Positions 35,617 to 47,301 of a stretch of 64,000 nucleotides of DNA are shown one piece after another (position 1 is the first letter of the stretch; every line of letters starts with the position of its first letter). The notes beneath the pieces are model-generated. The model was not told the origin of the DNA. It did no database searches and worked only from the letters and a program-made list of their open reading frames with translations. The stretch comes from Amaranthus tricolor (taxonomy: Eukaryota; Streptophyta; Magnoliopsida; Caryophyllales; Amaranthaceae), in NCBI RefSeq assembly GCF_026212465.1, contig NC_080057.1, forward strand, positions 21,064,606-21,128,605, read 5' to 3'. The translations under genes and the position numbers were made by a program.

Positions 35617-36744
35617 AGAAAAATTGTTGTGAATAATCTGTTTTTTTTCCAATTTTCCTATGATATTTCTACTTATTGATTAACTATGAATAATCCGACC
35701 TTAAAAGGATCTTTGCTTTGGTTACATTAGGTTACCTACTACTTGTTGAAGAAGTCATTTTGAATTAGAAAAAGGAAAATTTAATTTTAAATTCCACTTT
35801 TTGCTAAATCCGACTTTTATACTGTGTTTTCTTTTAAAGTACTGACTTCATTAAGTTACTTGCAAAATTCATCAATAAACAAATTAAGAACCAAAAGGTC
35901 AGATTTAAAAAAAAAATACAGTATAAAGGTTAAATTTTTAAAAAATAATCAAAAGATGAAATTTTTAAAAGATAACGAGCAAAAGGTAGAGTTTTCAAAA
36001 TTAAATTTTTCTTAGAAAAATGATGAATTACAATTAAAAATTTTTTTTAAAAATATATACCCCTTAACAATTTAGCCCCACTGCCACCCCTCCCTCTTAC
36101 CGGAGACACCACCACGCAGCCACTACCGCCGCCGCCAATTGCTTTTCTTTAGTGGCGCACAACCCTACCCACAAAATTACAGGTCCCAAAACCCTTTTAC
36201 AACCCAGGCCCAAGACCTAGTCGCACCACATTCTGATTCAACTCATCACCACCTTCAAACCTTTAAGATTTTCAAGTGGGTTAAAGATGATATATTCATC
36301 TGGGTTTACTTCATCAAGAAGGCCATGTCAATGTCAGAATATTTTGTCTAAGAAGGAGAGAAATGAAATTGGTTTTGGGAATATAGAAAAAAGGGAATTG
36401 TGGATTGAGAGTGAAGAAGAAGAGGTTGTGATGGTTGATAATGGAGTTGTCACCATTTAAAAACATGAGATTTAATGAAAAAAAATTAGGGCCTGAATTA
36501 ATCACTGTAGCGAGAGGGAGGGGTGGGTAGCAGACTGGCAGTGAGGGTAGGGAGGAAAAGCGGTGGCTGGCCGGAGTGGGGATAGGCTGAGGTGGAGTGG
36601 TCGGGGTAGGGTAGATAGTGGTTACTATTTAATTTTATTTTATTTTAATTATTTTATTTTATATTTTTGTAATTTAGTGACTCAATAGTTGGAATTATTG
36701 TAGGAAAATCGCGAAAAATTCGGATTATTCAAGGTAATATTTCC
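35617..36744. mobile_element. MULE of the GGAAAAATTA family with G+C-rich gene-like cargo (Pack-MULE candidate)
   Basis: Left end 'agaaaaattgttgtgaataa' and reversed right end 'ggaaatattaccttgaataa' match the family termini. Flanking 9-mers aaagaagaa (35608-35616) and aaagaaaaa (36745-36753) match at 8 of 9. Unlike the MITE-sized relatives it is 1128 bp and encloses a compositionally different interior: 36060-36350 is C-rich with an open frame (36139-36351, 70 residues; contains FKIFKWVKDDIFIWVYFIKK), and 36530-36610 is G-rich. The cargo's source is not recognised. Confidence 0.7.
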
Positions 36745-36864
36745 AAAGAAAAATGATCAATCATTATCCATAAAAAAATAACGTAAAATGAATGAAATGA
36801 ATCAAAATAACAAATGATATTAAATGAGCACAATAGAGTAGGTATACAGCTAACAGAAGGATCA

Positions 36865-37140
36865 GATCCAAATTTGATAACCCCATCGGGTATCGAATGA
36901 TCCTTCGGAATCTTTAAGTACGCTGAGTTGGGATTGTTTCATGTCGATCCAAGTTTGATAACCCCATCGGGTATCGAATGATCCTTCGGAATCTTTAAGT
37001 ACGCTGAGTTGGGATTGTTTCATGTCATCATTATATTTAGCTATAATATTTGATAACCCCATCGGGTATCGAATGATCCTTCGAAATCTTTAAGTACGCT
37101 GAGTTGGGATTGTTTCATGTCATCATTATATTTAGCTATA
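36865..37140 (-). repeat. Three tandem copies of an ~81-bp coding-like unit
   Basis: Units 36865-36945 and 36946-37026 are adjacent and almost identical. A third (37049-37121) follows after a 22-bp spacer, and units 2 and 3 share the trailing 'atcattatatttagctata'. Each unit reads on the minus strand as MKQSQLSVLKDSEGSFDTRW followed by GYQ. The 81-bp period is 27 codons, so the first two units fuse in frame. The peptide family is not recognised. Confidence 0.85.
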
Positions 37141-37934
37141 TTGTAAATAATTAAATAGTGAAGGTTTTTTATGATTTATGTAGTAAAATTAAAACGATTG
37201 ACGTAATATACTCTAGTAATATGTTTATTGATTAGCAAGAACAAAGCGAACTATTACTTACGATTTAAAATTTTTATAGATTAAAAATTGTAATTTGATC
37301 TATAAAAATGATATTAACTTGAATTAAATTCAGATATAATTTACATTTGTTGTCAAGTAATAAAAGTTATTAGTCTCTTTTTATAAAATAGTTCAAATAT
37401 CAAAAAAACAAAATAATATTATATTATTCATTTAAACTTATATTTCAATGAATTTTTTTATCTTTTGCTCTAGACTTCAAAAATAAACAAGACGGTCGTG
37501 TGCAATAATATTCTCTCTATAGTCTTCACTTGAACTCCGTTGGGATTTTCTTTCCTCCTATATTGCATTTGGGCTCTGTTAATATATATGTAACCTTTAC
37601 ATTACCTTAAAGTTGAGCAAATCTTGTATTACCTGAACTATGATAAATTTATAAAAGTAGATCTGATTAAAATATGGGAAATTATTAATGATACCTTTAA
37701 GTTTTTGCACTTTATTAATGGTACTTCTAAGTTTTTTTGATTATTAATGGTATCCTCGTGTTATTGAGCGTCTTACAACTGTAACATTTTCTAATTTCTT
37801 TTTCTTTTATTTTTTAATGTTTAAATTGAAAAAATTGGTAAAAAAATATATACAATTAGGCTTGCCCAATAAGACGCGTCTCACAAGTGAGACGTTCTCA
37901 CCCAAGTTTTTGTGAAACAATAGCTCGTCGTGTA
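37141..37934. other. Spacer with MULE-end fragment
   Basis: A+T-rich. 37676-37790 contains 'gggaaattattaatgatacc' and 'ttattaatggtac' phrases like the terminus of the long-TIR MULE at 38086, probably a degraded relative. Confidence 0.4.
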
Positions 37935-39615
37935 TGGAACCGTTTCACCATGAGACGAGCCCATATAATTAACTTATTTCTTTAATTGATTACTTTAAAA
38001 TCGTAAGTGAACGTTTTAAGGTTATAAGTAATCACTCTAGAACTATAAAAAGTGATTATTTTAAAACTGTAAGTAATTAATTTAAGGGAAATTATCAATG
38101 GTGCCCTTGTACTATTGAAAAATTACAATGGTACCGAACTGCATTTCAGTGGTACCCCCCAATTATATGGTAATTACAACCGTGACCTTAATGATGAATT
38201 TTCCGTTAAATGTCCGTTAAATTTGGAATTTAACCTAACCATGGTTACTTTTTTCAACTTCTTCCCTTTTCTCTTTCATGGCTGCTCTTCTTCCATGGTT
38301 AGTATGGAATTAGTCTTTGAATCTTTGCATTAGAAATACACTTACAAAACCCCATAATTCCTTCTAATTCAGTGTAATCCTAATTCCAGTACAAGCTCTT
38401 TCTCGGCATTAAATTTCTGGAAATTAGCTAATTTCTCGGCATTAAATTCAGTGTAATCCTTCCATGGGGTTGCTAATTCCTCAAAAAAAATGTGAAATTG
38501 TAAAACATGAACCCTAATTTAGTTCATGCCATTTTTGGGTAAATTCTTTGTCTCTCTTTTAATCTGTATTTTTTCACTTTTGGGTAAATTGCAGCAATTT
38601 GAGTTCAGCTCTTCAATTTTCATAGTGAATACCCAAGAATAAATAGACAAATTAGGATAAACTAAGAACCTAAAAATTAAAAAGTGCAGAAAAATGTAGA
38701 AATTAAACCCCAAATAATTATATAAATTAAACCCATAAAATTGCTAAAATTGAAACCCAGAAATTGAATAACATTAAAAAATAAAAAATATCAAAATTTG
38801 AACAAAAGTTGCATAAATTAAATGATAAAATATCAAAGAGTCGTCGACAAACCCACCGTCGATCGGTCTCCTTCTTCACCATCAGATGTCAAGCTAATAT
38901 GGAACACCAATAATCTTCAACGGTCAAATTAGAAAATGGAAGAAAAGTTGGGTCTCAATCCCTCCTTCATCATCTTCAAACAATTCAAATAAAATATTTA
39001 AAAAAGTGGGCAAAATAATTACCATATTTGGTTCAATTGTTCAATCCCTGTATATTTGCTCAATATAAATTGCAAATTCATTCATACCAAAATGTTGAAT
39101 ATTGAAATTCGATAAATCGAAAAAAATTCCAGATTATAAATGCAAAAGCCTTAAGCCTTTTCTAATTTCATTTTTTTCTTTTTCGAAAAATGGAAGCTTT
39201 TGGTCTTTCCATTTATTCTTGGGTATTCACTATGGAAATTGAAGAGCTGAACTCAAATTCCTGCAATTTGCAATTCCATACTAACCATGGAAGAAGAGCT
39301 GCCATGGAAGAAGAGCAGCCATGAAAGAGAAAAGGGAAGAAGATGAAGAAACTAACCATGGTTAGGTTAAATTCCAAATTTAACGGACATTTAACGGAAA
39401 ATTCATCATTAAGGTCACGGTTGTAATTACCATATAATTGGGGGGTACCACTGAAATGCAGTTCGGTACCATTGTAATTTTTCAATAGTACAAGGGCACC
39501 ATTGATAATTTCCCTTAATTTAATGTTATAAGTGATCACTTTAAGACATAAAATGTATATTGAATCAGCCTAATAAAAATAATATCATCGTGAGACCGTC
39601 TCATTTAAGAATTAA
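37935..39615 (+). repeat. Tandem-core dispersed element, copy C (split by a MULE)
   Basis: Left end 'caccatgagacgagcccata', then about four units of the 'ataagtgatcactttaaaac' theme. The sequence is interrupted at 38086-39514 by a MULE and then continues with the core, 'aaaatgtatattgaatcagcc' and 'gtgagaccgtctcatttaag'. Removing the MULE and one TSD restores a structure colinear with the copies at 1 and 46590. Confidence 0.7.
38086..39514. mobile_element. Long-TIR Mutator-like element, 1429 bp, exact 9-bp TSD
   Basis: Begins GGGAAATTATCAATGGTGCC and ends with its exact inverse. The two arms appear identical for about 160 bp and remain alignable to about 220 bp (38308 / 39275). A further inverted pair ('ttgagttcagctcttcaatt' at about 38598 and its inverse near 39245) lies deeper. 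Flanking 9-mers TTAATTTAA (38077-38085, 39515-39523) are identical. No transposase domain is visible, so it is nonautonomous. Near-identical arms suggest recent activity or arm homogenisation. Confidence 0.93.
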
Positions 39616-39917
39616 TGTTTCTTTAATTATAAATAAACATTCCCTAACAAATATACCTACTTTCTTATATACTTTATATTATCACAAAAACCAAAGTGTA
39701 TATTTTTGATAGACATTATCAAACTTATGCTTGTAAACTAATAATCATGTACTTTTCATTTAACATTAATTTTTATTTTGGGTTGTTAGGGATAAATTCA
39801 CAGGTAATTAACGATGGGAACTGACAGCCTCTAACATATAGTGACGTGTTCTAGTTAAGTTGGGAGGAGATGTCTTATGTGACATCGTTGAACCGGATCC
39901 AAATCTCATTAATCATA

Positions 39918-40201
39918 CTCCCTCCATACTAATATAATTGTCACATTTTTTTATTTGGCAAAACTATATCAATTGTCATATTTTTTTTGTCAATCTTTTT
40001 TTTTACCTAAAATATCTTTAGCTCACACAAGCAATTACGAATATACCCCTATATAACTTACTTACCCAACTACCATTCACTACTTACCTTTTACTAATTA
40101 CCCTTCACTACTTATCCAACTACTACCTTTTTAATGGACTCCACACCACTCTTAATATTCGTGCCCAAGCAAATGGGACATTTATATTGGTGTAAAGGGA
40201 G
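39918..40201. mobile_element. Stowaway-like MITE, copy 2, 284 bp
   Basis: CTCCCTCCATACTAATATAA at the left and 'atattggtgtaaagggag' at the right, flanked by TA (39916-39917, 40202-40203). Colinear with the copy at 29619 (shared 'tcacacaagcaattacgaat'-like middle). Confidence 0.88.
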
Positions 40202-40317
40202 TATTTTTTATTGATATTATCAACTTCATCATTTGATTTTGTTTAATTTGTATTAGCCTCTATGCGTTGTTCCTCTCATTTTGATTTCTAGAAATTAGTC
40301 CATTACTTTTTTTTAAC

Positions 40318-40475
40318 ATCATCATTATATTTAGTGTATCATTCCCATAAGAAACTATGAACAGGGTCTGAAAAGAGAAAGAAGACAGCAATCCATATCC
40401 AAAAAAGTAGGGTGCGGCCAAAGAGTTCATTAGTTCGAGAAAGATCCTTAGAATGATTGGTTCCTGCAACGAAAA
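40318..40475 (-). mobile_element. RTE LINE 3'-end fragment
   Basis: Same colinear landmarks as 32705-32865: gat-rich tail at the left edge, 'cataagaaactatgaacag', 'gtagggtgcggccaaagag', 'ttcgagaaagatcctta' (as plus-strand complement). Confidence 0.75.
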
Positions 40476-41757
40476 TAACTTAGCAAAACTGAATCTATAA
40501 GTTTACATCTTATTATACAAGTTTGACTCATAATCATAAAATTTTTAATACTACTATCATCCATATATTTACTTCTATTTTAATTTCATTTATATATTTA
40601 AATTTCTCTTTTTATATATTACAAATATCCACATTTTTCTTAAAATGACCATATTTCTTTTTACTACTATTTTAGAAGAAAAGAGGAGTAAAATTCATAA
40701 ATTACGGGACTACAAAAATTGAGGTTATGTGGTGATTTGCTAATATAAAATTATCATTTTAGAATGTGTTACAAGTAATTTACATTGTGGTATAGAATGT
40801 TATAAATGATAATATTATTATCCTCATACTTTTTCTCAATTATTTTAAATTTGCTTTATTGCATATTTGGCAAAATGTAAATGTCAAAATTAAATTTTCT
40901 ATTTTTAAATAAATTATATATTATTAAACACTACCTTATATGATTTATACATAATTTAAATATGTAATATTTTTTTATTATATCGTGGAAAATTATAAAG
41001 GAAGGGATGAGTTATATTTTCCGTAGGAGCATGCATGAGAATAAGGCACTTCTTCCAAGATTAAGCATCAGAATAGAGCAGACATAAATAATTAATTTGG
41101 GAACTACGTAAATAGTAATGGGTACAAAATGTCCTACTTCCACCAACTAGCTACTGCATGCTTATCTCTTTCTTGTCGTCTGAATTTTTTCCTCTAAAAA
41201 TATATGTAATATTTTAAAAAAATACTTCATAATTATGTGTCCTTCTAGCAATTATTCTCTTCATCTCCTTAAAATTGTAACAATTTCTTTTAAAAATTTT
41301 CAGATAAATTTGTTTAATGGTGTAATTTCAATAAAATAAATAATATAATGTTGTAATCTCAATGAAATAAATAAGTACTGTTAAATTTCATATATAAGTA
41401 TTGCTTGGCAATCCAAGAAAGGTAAATCATGTTGTTTATGCAACGTGAAAATGGAGTATGTTTCCCCTAGAGATAGGCATGGGCGACTTACTTTGGAACC
41501 AAACCGACTTTGAACCTCTTGGAAATGGTCCAAACTAAAACAACATGGAATCAGTTCCGAACCATGACCTATAGTGGTTCTATAACTTCGCCTGACAAAA
41601 CTGTTAAATCGCTAATATGAATCGAAATTAAAACCTGCCGCTACGTTTTCAATCAAGCTCCAAATTTTTTTAAATCAAATTTGAAATGGCTTAAACCAAA
41701 CCCTAATCATCTGTAGTTGCCTCGAGTAATAGTTATATTGTACTCTTTACTCATGGA
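40476..41757. other. Spacer
   Basis: No gene. 41470-41720 has phrases of old hAT MITEs ('ggcatgggcgac', 'ggttccgaacc'-like) without clear ends. Confidence 0.35.
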
Positions 41758-43130
41758 GTAGAAATTACATTTTTAGAGTATATAACATTAAATGGAACCT
41801 CAACCAAAAGCATACGCTTTTGATTGAGTAGGTTTCGTGACATTATATCAGATCTAAAGTTTAAGATTAAGGTCTCATGATATGTATATACTCTAACACA
41901 TCGAAAAAATCATATATAAAAAAAAGACATTATGTGAGTGTATTATGAACCAAAAATGTATCCATGCATGAAATGTAATGATAAATTTTTTACTCTTATA
42001 TGCCCTTGTTTAACTTGCCATATAATGTAAACGCTTCTAGACTTGTGCTATGCAAAATAAATTAGGGAGAATAGTAAATAAATCATTATATTGTACTCTT
42101 ATATGCCTTTTTCTAACTTGCCTAATAATATTTTAATAATTTTACTCTTCCATTCAATAAAGATGATTGTATAGAAGTATATTTTTTATCAAAAAAAACT
42201 CTTACTTAAGAGAAAAAAGAAACAATTTAAGTGAAATATAAATATAATATAATATAATATACTTGTATAAATTTGTATATATACATTGTCTCATCTATCA
42301 ACAATTTGTCTAAGAGAAAGAGATGTTCATTAATTAGTAGCAAATTATCCTACACCAAAGCAAGTGCACATGATAGATTGTTCATTAAACCAAATTATGA
42401 TGGGTGTTATTAAAAGATGATTATGAACTTTCTCATGGCCTACACTACCATGTTTGATAACAATTTCATTTATGATCACTTTGATAATCACTTTTCATGA
42501 ATTTCAAACTTTGTAGATAACTTCATTCCCACAAGCATTCACATATCTAAGCCAGGCTCCCACATTTTCTCCAATTGTACTACACTACACATGATAGATG
42601 AGACATACCACACCCATAACATTTGCTCGATTTAGCTTGATGGTTGAGAGCTTACCTTCCAAATTTCAGGTTTCGAGTTTAAATTTTATCTCATTGTAGG
42701 GCAATTGCATTCTCTAAATAGAAAAGTAATTATCAAATACATTAGTGAGTAGTATTATCATACATTTGATAACATGATAATACTATTCAGTACTAGGTAT
42801 AGGAGGATATGTGTTGCATCAACATTTCTATTCTAAATGGCTCTCGTGTGAGGGAGAGTATTTGAGTATATAACATATTCTAGAGCCTCAACCATCAGCT
42901 TAAGCTTTTGGTTCAGTTATTGGTTCTATGACATGATATTAAAAGTTGAATCTCAACCACCTCACATTTAAAGTGAAATACTCAGTGTAGGTATGAGGAA
43001 GGAATGTTTTGTATCTGCACTTCTAGCCAAAGAACTCTCGTGTGAGGGGCATATTAGAGTGTATAATACATCCTAGGGCCTTAAACATTAGCTAAAATTT
43101 TAGATAAGTTGATTCCTCGACAAATACACC
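41758..43130 (+). repeat. Copia-like LTR fragments
   Basis: Three relics carry the phrase 'gagtatataacat...cctcaaccat/aaaagc' followed by 'ttttggttgag' and a degraded '(g)acatgatatta/acattatatcagatc' primer-site-like end: 41758-41860, 42855-42960 and 43050-43125. The last two are preceded by 'ctctcgtgtgaggg'. They look like fragments of one LTR family; no interior remains. Confidence 0.45.
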
Positions 43131-43236
43131 AGTTATGTGCTAGTTTTGATATCTACCCTTAAGAATTTACTACATTAACTATTATAGGCTTTTACAACAT
43201 TTTGATAAATATTTTTCACACTTAAAGATATGAACT

Positions 43237-43599
43237 CACTACAACAAATTTAACTTTTTGCGATATTAGTTTTAGTGGCATTAAAAAAATGTCACTAATT
43301 CATATTTTTAGTGTAATAATTATTAGCTTTTATTTTAATTTTCACTATAAAGTGATTTAGCGACACTTTATTTGGTCTTTAGTGGCATTTGTAATTGTTA
43401 CTATAGTTTATAGTGGCATTTGTGAGAAATGTCACTAGACCCTATATCGCAAAAAGTTTCAGTGTGATTTTCTATTATGCTGCTAAAGGGTGTAATAAAC
43501 GTCACTAAATCCTCTATATATATTATTAGAAATTTGAAATAGCGACATTTAAATTAAATGTCGCAATATATTCTACTAAAAGTAAATTATGTTGTAGTG
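43237..43599. mobile_element. CACTA-family MITE, copy 2, 363 bp
   Basis: CACTACAACA...TGTTGTAGTG with identical 3-bp flanks ACT (43234-43236, 43600-43602). The interior is alignable with the copies at 30328 and 43613. Confidence 0.92.
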
Positions 43600-43612
43600 A
43601 CTAACTATAACA

Positions 43613-43972
43613 CACTACAATAAATTTAATTTTTCGCAACATTGGATTTAGTGACATTAAAAACATGTCATTGATTTATATTTTTAGTGTGATAATTGTT
43701 CGTTTTTATTTTAAGTTCCACTATAAAGTGATTTAGTGACACTTTATTTGGCCTTTAGTGGCATATGTAATTGTTACTATAGTCTATAGTGGTATTTATA
43801 AGAAAGGTCACTAGTAACTATGTTGCGAAAAGCTTTAGTATGATTTTTTATTATGCTACTAAAGGGTGTAATAAATGTCGTTAAATTCACTATATATACT
43901 ATTTGAAATTTAAAGTTATGAAATTAAATGTCATTAAATATATCCCACTAAAAACAAATTACATTGTTGTGA
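43613..43972. mobile_element. CACTA-family MITE, copy 3, 360 bp
   Basis: CACTACAATA...CATTGTTGTG with identical flanks ACA (43610-43612, 43973-43975). It lies only 13 bp after copy 2, in the same orientation, with its own target duplication, so it is an independent insertion and not a tandem duplicate. Confidence 0.88.
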
Positions 43973-44189
43973 CAAATCAAATATAAATATGCATATATTT
44001 TATATATATTTTAGTGATAAGGGAATTTTTAACCCTATATATTCCTCAATGTAGCATGTCCAAGTTTCCGCACTTAATCTAGAAGCATATTACATTTCAT
44101 TACTTAAATACTATTAAGCAACAGGTACTCTCTTAAAAGATCGTCTTTTTTAAACACGTATTTCAAGTCCAGCGCCCATTAAAGATTAA

Positions 44190-44320
44190 TGTCTAGTTAC
44201 CGTATTCCTAATGTCTACTTACATTATCCTTAATGCTTACTTATCGTATTCTTAATGCCTACTTTCAATATCTTAAATGTCTACTTACATCATTCTGAAT
44301 ATTTAATTATAATAATTTAA
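44190..44320 (+). repeat. Minisatellite-like array, ~22-bp unit, about 5-6 copies
   Basis: Units resemble 'taatgtctacttaccgtatt' plus 2-3 bases; they start near 44190, 44213, 44235, 44258 and 44280. The flanks carry 'aaagatcgtcttttttaaa' on the left and 'aaaccatctctcacgagatt' on the right. Confidence 0.7.
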
Positions 44321-44344
44321 AAAGTATATAATAAACGGGCATAA

Positions 44345-45655
44345 TTAAAGATAGCCTCTCAAAAAAAACCATCTCTCACGAGATTTTGTGATGGCCTAAT
44401 TAGCGGAGAGAGTTGAATTTACATGACTTTTATTACCGATAAAAAAATTGTTTTCAATTAAACTTTAACAACAAACAACATATTTAATTGGATCATTAGA
44501 AAAGGATAATTAAGATGTGCAACATCACACATGTCTAGAAGCATATATGCATATCAATGTGATTGTCCCATGATAAATAGGAAAAACATAAATTACTTTA
44601 AAAACATTCACCTAATTAATAAGGTTAAAAAGAAATCCTATTCATAATAATTGGTTTACAATTAAAACTTACAATTTTGTTCAAAATCATAGATTAATAG
44701 TAATTAAAGCTTTTATTTTCACGTTTATAATAAGAGTTAATTCTCATCAAATTTCAAAGAGGATTATTTTTCCCCTTCTTTTCAAAGGAGGATTTTTCAT
44801 ATTTAACCCAATAAAAAAAAATAAGCTTTTTTATGGTATAACTCAAGAGTCAAAATATGTTATGTTTAGCTTTACTATATTATTATTATAATAGGAGTAA
44901 GTAATAACGCTTCTCTATCAAGTTTCATACACTTTGTAACCGCCTTTCATTTCCTTGCCTTCAATTAGTATTAATACATTTGAATTTACACGAAAAATAG
45001 TTCTTTTTAGAGCATGTCTAAAATCAGAATAAATATTTACGGAGAAATAAAAGTCAAATTATAAAATTAAGGTAAGTAAAAGTTAATTCAGAAAGATAAT
45101 ATAATAGTATAGCAAAGATGAAAGAAATTAGAGATTACCATCTTGTTTTGGGAGGAGGGAAATATGTTCCCTATCCCATTAGGGATAATATTTACCCAAA
45201 ATAAAATGACTAATATTCTAATTTCTTTTTCTCCGTCACTTTATAACTATATTTTTACCTTTTGACAACAATTATATTCTTAATTTTATTCTCTAATATC
45301 CTTGTTTAGTTGCTCATTGCTTTATACATCGGCCCTTTTTAAAATACATAATAATTAATTGTTGTAAACTTTTGGGAGGAGAATCAGAGAGTCAGTTATT
45401 CATTAATTACTTAAAGTTACTCCCTCTATCTTATGAAATTGTTGTGTCCCATCTTTTAGTAATATTAATTTGCACTTGAATCTTGGATGAGATTATGTAA
45501 AAATAGAATACAATTATTGTCAAAAATAGCTATTTATGTAAAAGACCGTTTTACTAAAAGATAGCTTCAAAATAAGGAGTCATATTAACATGAAAAAAAA
45601 TTCAAACAAGAATAAATTTAAATTTAAAATAGTTGCAATTTTATTATAAGAAAGT
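44345..45655. other. A+T-rich spacer
   Basis: No gene. 45417-45590 begins 'ttactccctctatcttatga' like a Stowaway end and may be a truncated MITE. Confidence 0.35.
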
Positions 45656-45989
45656 AACTAGCTACAACAAAGCATGTGCAGATGATAAATTGTTCATTAA
45701 AACCAAATTGCTCATAGTTTTCCAAATGGGTGGATAAAGAACCAATTTATAGGCCAATGGCCTGGCCTACACAATATCGCATTGAAATGTAAACATTCTC
45801 ATGAAATTGGGATAACGTTAGGCCAACGGAGCGTTGCAGATGATATCAGGCCCATCAGGCTCTCACACCTCCCCCAATTGAATATCACCCCACATGACAT
45901 CACGGCCCATATACACTAGCAGTCTTAAATAACCCTGAAAATGATATTTTTGTGTTCTCCATGACGAGGCGACCAAAAAAATTTTACAC

Positions 45990-46340
45990 TTGCCGAATTC
46001 AAGTCTTAAAACACTAATTTTAAGATTAAAAGTTACATCTAATACTTAAAACCCCTACTTCAAGCCTCAATCTTCTTTCTCCAGAGACTTAATTTAAATT
46101 TTTATCTATCAACTTTAACCATTAAAATACTCATTCCACCACTTAAAATGTCAATTCTAAACTCTTAACACCTCGACTTCAACCCTTAATTTTATATTTT
46201 ACTTACCTACTCAACTGTAAAATATCCATTTCAAGATTTAGAATATTCATTCTAATAGTTTAAAGTTTGTCAAATTCAATATTTAAAATGCCTATTTCAA
46301 GGTCTAAAATGTCCAATTCAAGCTTTAAAATAGCAACTTC
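45990..46340 (+). repeat. Diverged tandem array, ~20-23-bp unit
   Basis: About 14 degenerate units of the type 'cttaaaatgtccatttcaag'. Followed by a palindromic 'gcatatatgcggccgtctc' terminus near 46370-46390, and preceded by 'tccatgacgaggcgac'. Architecture as in the other tandem-core elements but with a different unit. Confidence 0.6.
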
Positions 46341-46589
46341 AAAATTATGGGTTGGACTTGTGAGTGGTCGCATATATGCGGCCGTCTCACAGGAGATTTG
46401 TTGTTTTGTGTTAAAGCTACGCTCGTGAAAGATTGTATCTCATGAGACGACTTCAAAATAAGAAAGTCATATGATAATAATTGTATTATTGGGCCATTTA
46501 ACACATGTATAATGCGCGACTCACGGTGAGACCGTCTCATATAAAAACTCATGAATGTCACAAATTTTCAAATGAACGGACTAACGGTG

Positions 46590-46800
46590 AGATTGTTTTT
46601 ATTGGATTGGTCCAATATACACTTTCAATCTTAAATTGGATCACTTACAATTAAAAACTGAACATGTACAATCGTAGATTAATCACTTTTTACGGCTTAA
46701 AGTAATCACTTACAACCTTAACGTGATCATTTATAATTTTAAAGTAATCAATTAGAAAAATAGGTTAATTGCATGGCCCGTCTCATGGTAAGATGGTAAG
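46590..46800 (-). repeat. Tandem-core dispersed element, copy D
   Basis: On the minus strand: 'taccatgagacgggccatgc', 'aattaacctatttttc', several 'gtgatcacgttaaggttgta'-like units, 'gaaagtgtatattgg', then 'aatctcaccgtta'. Colinear with the copy at 37935. Confidence 0.7.
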
Positions 46801-46829
46801 AGAGAGTTGTCAGCAAGCATGAAAAAAAC

Positions 46830-47301
46830 ACCCAATAGACAGCTTAAGAGTTAAGAGTAGGGTTATTTCAACTACAAACACCAGGATCTTGCGATTTCAC
46901 TGCTAAACCAGACAGCATGAAAATTTACCTAATAGCAGCATAGCCTGCTAGCAGCCAACCCAGAAGAACGGATTGCAAGATCAAGCAAAACATCAATCTT
47001 GTTACAAGAATCAGACACAATTTTGTCACAATCAGTAGCAGGAAGCATACACAGCAAATGATGCACATGGTGTACAAAAACCCAGAAGAATTGTACCAAC
47101 CATGATGCACTCAGCTGAGCTCAATCAGCAAAAGGAGTACAAAAACCAGCCAGCAGCCCAAAAAGAAACAAACACAGCATCAGGAAAGAAGTTTCAGCAC
47201 ATCCAACGGGAGGCAAGAACGAAAAGAACAGGCTGCCAAACATCAGACACCCTGCACCATAGACAGAACGCCTCACAAGAGCAGCTACAACATAGACAGT
47301 C
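46830..47301. other. Low-complexity CA-rich sequence flanking a hAT-like element
   Basis: More G+C and C/A-rich than its surroundings (cagccagcagcccaaaaag, cagacaccctgcacc). The open frames here lack domains. Similar composition resumes after 48538, as if one sequence had been interrupted. Confidence 0.35.

Noticed and set aside
39213..39539. 108-residue minus-strand frame
   Set aside because: Lies entirely in the right arm of the long-TIR MULE; the mirror frame at 38115-38333 in the left arm shows it is repeat sequence.
44190..46340. CRISPR-like array (regular ~22-bp repeats)
   Set aside because: Units are contiguous and diverged with no unique spacers, and the genome is plant nuclear; these are minisatellite-like tandem repeats.
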